A stretch of DNA of 64,000 bases. Source: Suillus spraguei. Lineage: Eukaryota; Basidiomycota; Agaricomycetes; Boletales; Suillaceae. The translations under genes were made by a program, and so were the position numbers. Within the stretch, counting starts at the first letter, position 1, and each line of letters starts with the position of its first letter. The notes beneath the pieces were generated by a model. That model had not been told where the DNA came from. It was given only the letters and a program-made list of their open reading frames with translations, and did no database searches. This document shows, in pieces, positions 59,201-64,000 of this stretch. The stretch is taken from positions 1-64,000 of the forward strand of contig JABCPU010000383.1 of the NCBI GenBank assembly GCA_016800925.1, in the 5' to 3' direction.

Positions 59201-59388
59201 CTATGGTTCAAGATTCAGGTGGAGTTCCGTTGTCTGCAAAGGGTGTTGTCGTTGGGTTGAATACAAAGTCGATGGATGTTGTGTGGGATGTGCCATTTAT
59301 GTCTGGTACAACGCTTGGGGACAAGTAGGTGGAACGCTATGGTGTACGGTCTTTCGTCCGCGCCTCTGTAGTCGTCCTAGTATGACAT
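56204..59388 (+). mobile_element. Pack-type non-autonomous TIR element carrying an XRN1 gene segment
   Basis: 52-bp terminal inverted repeats at 56204-56255 (ATGTCATACTAGGACGACTA ... GTACACCATAG) and 59337-59388 (inverse) differ at few positions. Nearly all the 3.1 kb between is XRN1 exon-intron sequence; no transposase is present. The left end starts within an XRN1 exon and the right end within an intron after GTTLGDK. Related ends are at 37487-37537 and 38207-38258. No clear target duplication was found. Confidence 0.85.
56256..59336 (+). pseudogene. XRN1: captured XRN1 5'-3' exoribonuclease segment
   Basis: XRN1 degrades decapped mRNA 5' to 3' in the cytoplasm. This copy starts in the middle of the gene (YVDSNWFKGKRSKHVEEMEL). 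It carries LTRPQRDIFDQVQHFVL, the family block EGLQWVMHYYYSGIASWGWF then YNYHHAPRIS, SPILDFYPLEFEQDLNGKKQ, KIPFIDEQRLLRAMK, LTPEERRRNVFGTSTKFIFS, the SH3-like region (NRISQHYLPSFKAASTIGM; FMVPTDHQKNNLGLSIKFEA) and FALGDRVTMVQDSGGVPLSA. Introns are retained, so capture was at DNA level. The N-terminal nuclease half with the acidic metal ligands is missing, and a stop occurs after RNSEGE (56686-56688), so no active enzyme is possible. Confidence 0.85.
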
Positions 59389-59792
59389 AGCTTCTCATGA
59401 AACCACTAGGGAAGCCCTCAGGGTCAATTGTAAGACCTGTTGTCATCTTGATAGACGCGGTGGACCGTGTTGCATGAGAAGGTAGAGAACTGACTGACAA
59501 GAAGTGATTACTGTACATGTGACCAGACCAAAACGATAATCAAATAGTATTATTCACGAGCATCAGCATCTAGTAAAGATGAGGCCCTGGAAGAATTTTT
59601 AGCCCAAAGTGTGATTGCATCTGTTGACCAGATGCCTTCATGATCATCTAACTTAGTCTTGGGTCGTTTCGAGAGATGTAAGAGTGCTTGGCGAGTGAGG
59701 GAACCTCCGAGCCCATTTGTGCGGGGTGACAGTGTGCGTTTGAGATTCCCTAGTAAATGTGCATTGTTACAGAACTGGGTTGTTGGGAGAGT
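59389..59792. other. intergenic region after the XRN1-bearing element
   Basis: No gene seen. Short frames at 59659-59928 are opposite to the HNH-like gene and unsupported. Confidence 0.35.
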
Positions 59793-60947
59793 TCAGTGCG
59801 TACGTGTTTTGGATCTCGTGGTACGTGTGGGTATTGGACCTGAGTCGGCCTGTTCCCTCTTTCTCTTACCAACCCTTTCTGCCTTGTCCCTCTGCCTCCA
59901 AGCCTCAGCAGCACTCCTGGCGCCCTGAAAAAGATCCCAAGTATCACACAACAGCATAAGTCGCTGTTGAAATTCTCGAGACTCGTCCGTCGGTTGTGGG
60001 TAGCGTTCCAGAACAAGCCGACCAATTTGATCTCGGTCGCACTTTGGCCCTGCGTTTATGACAACAAACGGAGGCGTGATATGAGATAGAAGGGGCGGAA
60101 GATCAGAGTAAGGATATGGATAAGTTATTGCTGATTGCTCTTGCTCTTGCCTCGTAAGCGTTGTTGCGGGGTAGTTGGCCACCATGGTATATTGCCCCAA
60201 CCTTCGGAATTTCCACTGCATGAAAGTGAGTATTTCAGTGGTTGGCAATACTATGAGAAACCTACCTTTTGTTGAAAAGATAGAGGGGCCTCACCAGATG
60301 ACATACTTTTCCTCCATGCAATAACTGTCTTGACATAATCATATACGTCTTGCAGCGCGTGAATATCCGGTAAAAGAAACCAGTAGTTCCTATCGAAAGA
60401 TTTATGCCAATCACCAGTTACTGCGGACTAACATCAGCATTTGAAGCTCGCAGAAGATACAATGTGGCGTACAACAGAACAAATTTAATCTACTGTCAAC
60501 CTGAAATTTTGTATATTCTATGTGAAGGCAATATTCATAGAGGGTGAACTAAAAAAACATAAGCATCGCACATCCCATAACTTGCACACTGCTTACCTCA
60601 TTGAATTGGCTCTTGCGTTGAACGATGTGAGCAATCTCCAGAAAATCATCTTTATGTTCCAGCGTAATGAGGCATTTTCCGTCCCGATTGGCCGTAGACC
60701 TTGGCACAAAATTTTTGAATACCTTACGGGTTCCAGAAGAAAGAGCAGATTGGGTTTGTGAGCGATTAGTAGGAGTTGAATAGGTAGTGGGAGTCTTTTT
60801 CTTTGTCGGGGTGAATTCGTCGTAGCTACTTTCTAGGAGATCTGGACTTGGGGTTTTAATACGGTCGTGGTTGATGTTATAGTCAGAATCGATATCGCGG
60901 CCTGAAGATTCAGGGTTCCGAACAGACGGTTCTGAGCAGAGCGACAT
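59793..60947 (-). CDS. HNH-nuclease-like basidiomycete protein
   Basis: Start ATG at 60947 (MSLCSEPSVRNPESSGRD). A Ser/Thr/Pro-rich N-terminal third (KTPSPDLLESSYDEFTPTKK) leads to STANRDGKCLITLEHKDDFL and EIAHIVQRKSQFNE, which resembles the first half of an HNH motif (RDxxxC-L-TxxxxxxxxAHI). Further exons read VDSRLNLF, TGDWHKSFDRNYWFLLPDIH (the second-His region) and ALQDVYDYVKTVIAWRK, then a C-terminal region ending ESREFQQRLMLLCDTWDLFQ and a basic tail. Many fungal proteins of this type have unknown roles. The join near 60450 seems one base short. Nuclease activity is an inference from the motif only. Confidence 0.5.
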
Positions 60948-60964
60948 CTCATACATATACAAAG

Positions 60965-61019
60965 TATTTACTTGCATAAAGGACGGCAGTGGCGTGAAAT
61001 TTTCGTTCAATTAGGAAAT
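60965..61019 (+). repeat. Tc1/mariner terminal repeat, left part of an interrupted copy
   Basis: TTGCATAAAGGACGGCAGTG and TTCGTTCAATTAGGAAAT match the terminal repeat of the element at 62504-63531. The remaining part of this repeat (AATGTTGGACTTAGTGAAAT) is at 62482-62501, on the other side of the Harbinger-like insertion. Confidence 0.75.
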
Positions 61020-62481
61020 GGATGACTTTCCGTAGGCTGAAATATTCTGATTAGAATATACCGGAGTCTCAAAAATTTACCAAACGTCGCTGATATGTTA
61101 ATCTATACTGGAATAATCCCCCGTACGCTCATTCAATTAAATTTAGTCTGGTCCTTGATGGACGATAGCTTTGCAGTCCAGCAGCTGCTTCTCGACAAAG
61201 ACGAGGCTGAACATTTCGATGATGATGAGAGACTTATGGTGCTTGCTGCTGCTATCATTGCTGGGAGTGAGGTATCACAACAAGAGCGCATTGACACTTG
61301 GCACCCACATCGTTTGTACCTTTGCCGACCCCAACTACTTCCAAATCCTCGTATCAACACCCCATGGAAGGTGCTATACGATAGTCAACATGATAGAGCC
61401 TTCATCACTACAATGGGCGTTGATGTGCCCACCTTCTCCTCACTACTTACTGCAGGCTTTGCGCAAGCCTGGTATGAGACACCAATACCTCGGGCCGGAC
61501 TCATAGGGTTAGTTAGGGTGGAGGTGCAAAACAACTACTATTCAAGCTGCACAGGTACATTGAAACATGATACTTATCTAAGCTGCTCGAGTACAAGAAC
61601 GACAAAGTCTTACCTCATATGCCTGAGAGCCTTCAGACCGCTGCACGTGAGTGACAGTCTGTGCGATCCCTGGGTGGGCCCGCCACTTTCCTAAGTCATC
61701 ACACATATATGCATTCCCTGCGCCATCATAGCGCAACTCGGGAATCGCCTGGCTATGAGATTGGGAGAGAATAGTAGTATCAGACATTGAACGGACTCTG
61801 AGTGTTTGAGTTACTTACCTTGTGGCTACCGGTACACGACCTTTATATGCTAGAAGTGTATGTTGAGCCATCGGATGCAAGGGGTGGGCATATTCATAGT
61901 AAAAAAATAGTCATGGACCCTGTGCTAGTAACAGTGCAACGGGAGCGCGCAAAGCCAAAAGGAAGAGAATACAATGGTGCCGGCTTGATTTTGACTGTTC
62001 AAGAGGAATTTTTCACAGATAGAATGTAAGAAGTGATGGGAAATCAATACTACTAGGTTGCATTGGGCGAGATTGGAGGCACTGGTGGCATACAGGTCAG
62101 GTAGGCACTCCATTAGTGGGCACAGAGAACTGGGGATGTCATGCTGGGCACTTAGAATCACCTAGATAGTGGTGGGAGAGAAAGACTTTAGCGTACTTGA
62201 TGAAAAGTCGAAACGTACCTCAGTATTACTGCGCGAGGTGCCGCATTGTGTGACATGCATCTCAAGCAAGGCTGATTATGTCAGCGGATATCGCTGGCGT
62301 TAGTGGCCTAAAACGGATGTAAGTCGTCTGTAAAGTCTATTGGGGGGGGGGGGGGGGTAGATGACACATGGTTACGAACTGACTGTAAATGAACACCGGC
62401 ATCGCGGCACACCTGCCTAATAAGGGTAAATATATGATATGATATTCTAATCAGAATATTTCAGCCTATGGAAAGTCATCC
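61020..62481 (+). mobile_element. PIF/Harbinger-like DNA element, 1.46 kb
   Basis: Inverted repeats of about 40 bp: GGATGACTTTCCGTAGGCTG at 61020 and the inverse GGATGACTTTCCATAGGCTG read from 62481, one mismatch in this part, both continuing AAATATTCTGATTAGAATAT. The flanks end in AAT on the left and begin with AAT on the right, a 3-bp duplication as for Harbinger. Inside are a truncated transposase, a short minus-strand frame, and a run of 17 G at about 62341. Confidence 0.75.
61158..61694 (+). pseudogene. truncated Harbinger-like (DDE_Tnp4 type) transposase
   Basis: ATG at 61158 (MDDSFAVQQLLLDKDEAEHF), then RLYLCRPQLLPNPRINTPWK and DRAFITTMGVDVPTFSSLLT then AGFAQAWYETPIPR, the conserved N-terminal region of a basidiomycete DDE transposase family. 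After ETPIPRAG the family sequence ends and a non-matching frame runs to a stop at 61694. The catalytic DDE region is absent. Confidence 0.7.
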
Positions 62482-62614
62482 AATGTTGGACTTAGTGAAA
62501 TTACAGCTCTTTGCATAAAGGATGGCAGTGGCGTCATTTTTTCGTTCAATTAGGAAATGTTAGACTTGGTGAAATTTCGCTCACTGTACACCATCTTCTC
62601 TTCAAATCATTATT

Positions 62615-62851
62615 ATGGTGTTTATAACTATCGCTGCATCTAAAAAATACAAGAGTCTACTAGATTATGACAGCCTGAGTGACCTCGATTCCATTTCTAA
62701 TGGCCCTGATGACAACAATACTCAAATCGAGGGACCTTCAGAGGATGACATGGATGAGGAACCCGACTCTAACGACGATGGTGAAGACGATAAGCCTGTG
62801 CAGTCCTCGAGCCTTCAACAACTGTTGCAGCAACAATACCATCTAGTGTGA
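62615..62851 (+). other. acidic open frame inside the Tc1/mariner element
   Basis: A 78-codon frame with an acidic region (EGPSEDDMDEEPDSNDDGED) and QLLQQQYHLV. It is not transposase sequence and takes up the space of the deleted C-terminal part. It may be foreign filler DNA; coding status unknown. Confidence 0.25.
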
Positions 62852-62859
62852 GGGCTTCT

Positions 62860-63410
62860 GTGGATGTCCGGCGTCCATGCACAAACACCTACTTTTCTGT
62901 GCGTGTGTGCCTGTTTTGATCGACCATAGCGTCTACTGAGTGTGCGCTCGTCCTTTGATGTCTCGTCAATGAATCCTAAATCCTGTGGATCATACTGAGC
63001 CATACGTGCGATAAACTCACAGAGTTTCATTGCGTTCCTTGGCAATGCGCTTGAGTTTTTTGTAGCTCACATTAGCACGTTCAGCTCACGAAAGATTGTT
63101 GTGAAATGTACAGATATGAATTGATTTGTTGCAAGGAGGTGCGTGAGTTCGTCCAAAAAATAGTCAGGATTTTGCCTTATGAGACGAAGCAGACAATCAA
63201 TATCTTCATGATCAAGAGCACACAGACGACCACGTAATGTAGGTTGATGGTTCATGATGTCGCCGGTTTCGCGCCAGAGCTTCAAAATCCGAAACCAGGT
63301 GCGCTCGGAAAATCCACAGGAATCTAGGATATTCGGAGGCTTAGAAGGTCTCGCTCATGGAGTCGGATTGCTGCAAGTTTCACATCGCGACTGATCTTGC
63401 GAAATCCCAT
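62860..63410 (-). pseudogene. Tc1/mariner transposase, truncated
   Basis: ATG at 63410 (MGFRKISRDVKLAAIRLHER), helix-turn-helix region GFSERTWFRILKLWRETGD, then LDHEDIDCLLRLIRQNPDYF then LDELTHLL, and the first catalytic block QDLGFIDETSKDERTLSRRY with the Asp of the DDE triad. After VGVCAWT the sequence ends; the other catalytic residues are missing. A frame break between SLRIS and LDSCGF needs one base. Confidence 0.8.
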
Positions 63411-63559
63411 GTTGCAGAGATGATAATGATGATAGTATAGTAAGGCTACATGAGCGAAATTTCACTAAGTCTAATGTTTCCTAATTGAACGAAAAAAATG
63501 ACGCCACTGCCATCCTTTATGCAAAGAGCTGTAAACAATGAGTAAAGCACAAGCCTGTG

Positions 63560-63720
63560 ATTTCACGTTTGACATACCCTTTCGTTGATCAGACTGAGCA
63601 GCCGAAGGGGATCAACAAGGATAGCAGATGCATGCGTGTGAAGTTGCGGAGCACCAAATAGCAGAGGCGTGATCAATGATCCTGCGACAATCAAATCCGA
63701 CCCCTGAATATCATATCATC
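63560..63720 (-). CDS. partial exon of an unrecognised gene
   Basis: The minus strand reads QGSDLIVAGSLITPLLFGAP and HASAILVDPLRLLSLINER, followed by a good splice donor (GTATGTC) at about 63580 and preceded by an acceptor-like AG. It looks like a genuine exon, but no family is recognised. Confidence 0.3.
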
Positions 63721-63804
63721 AGTTTCAATCAGTTTATTTAAATCATAAGTGCCTTACAATTCAGTATCTGTCAAAATAAGCTGATACATATCATACGGCT
63801 TGGA

Positions 63805-64000
63805 GGCGATAACTTTGATCAGTACGGGCTCGAGCTTGAAGAAGAATCAACACACTTACAACCTGCAAACAGTGGGCAAGGCCTTCGATTAGCATGGATC
63901 AAGCTGGAAGGAGGGTTGACACACTCACAACCTGCGCATAATTGAATCAGCATGGCTTGAGCCTGAAGGAGGATCGACATACTATGAATGGTGGGCAAGG
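63805..64000. repeat. degenerate 60-70-bp tandem repeat, runs to window end
   Basis: Three related units: ATCAGTACGGGCTCGAGCTT..., ATTAGCATGGATCAAGCTGG... and AATCAGCATGGCTTGAGCCT..., each followed by GAAG-AGG/ATCGACA-ACT. CACAACCTGC and GTGGGCAAGG recur between them. Confidence 0.7.

Larger units (their letters stand above)
62504..63531 (-). mobile_element. Tc1/mariner-like element, 1.03 kb, internally deleted
   Basis: Inverted repeats of about 75-80 bp start CAGCTCTTTGCATAAAGGAT at 62504 and end with the inverse at 63531; TA duplications are at 62502-62503 and 63532-63533. Repeats differ at a handful of positions. The transposase is truncated at its C-terminus. Confidence 0.9.

Noticed and set aside
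56256..59336. This being the host XRN1 gene itself
   Set aside because: It begins in mid-exon directly at a TIR, lacks the nuclease N-terminus, has a premature stop and ends in an intron at the opposite TIR.

Overview
The window is eukaryotic, from a filamentous basidiomycete (Agaricomycetes type). Genes are split by many introns of about 50-60 bp with GT-AG borders. Recognisable families include polyporopepsin-type aspartic peptidase, large NACHT-WD40 (NLR-like) proteins, RNI/F-box proteins, DUF6533-like membrane proteins and a basidiomycete-type kinase. There is no operon structure, rRNA, CRISPR or convincing tRNA gene.

Layout. 1-9.5 kb holds mostly ordinary host genes: a gene tail (+), then on the minus strand an MFS transporter, a TPR protein, an uncharacterised Ser-rich protein and a COA6-like mitochondrial copper/CcO assembly factor. 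9.5-14.7 kb (-) is an NLR-like protein: helical N-terminal region, NACHT ATPase, and 14 nearly identical 43-residue WD40 repeats. Its 5' end and promoter are partly duplicated at 14.9-16.9 kb. 17-23.3 kb has a C2H2 zinc-finger protein, a DUF6533-like membrane protein and an RNI-like protein. 23.6-31 kb has an amidase, a forkhead factor, a Harbinger fragment and a secreted aspartic peptidase whose second catalytic motif is destroyed. 32.5-34.4 kb is a kinase-like gene lacking the DFG-type aspartate.

From 35 kb the window becomes a transposon graveyard: a deletion copy of a TIR element carrying part of the XRN1 exoribonuclease gene, an 87-bp satellite, hairpin MITEs, and the 3' end of a second NLR split by a TIR element that contains a tRNA-like SINE head. 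At 42.0-54.5 kb there is a three-level nest: an F-box gene is split by an 11.4-kb hAT transposon (8-bp TSD), whose transposase is itself split by a 7.6-kb non-coding LTR element (LARD, 5-bp TSD). After an uncharacterised coiled-coil gene comes a 3.2-kb non-autonomous element with 52-bp TIRs carrying about the C-terminal two thirds of XRN1 with its introns (Pack-type capture). The window ends with an HNH-like gene, a Harbinger-like element nested in Tc1/mariner copies, and a degenerate tandem repeat.

Two themes stand out: birth, decay and concerted evolution of NLR genes (one complete gene, one orphan 5' end, one orphan 3' end), and capture and remobilisation of a host RNA-decay gene. Several host genes (amidase, forkhead, NLR) show single-base frameshifts that all look like shortened homopolymers, so some apparent pseudogenes may be assembly errors. 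Splice models are hand-made; gene borders are approximate unless a start or stop codon is stated.
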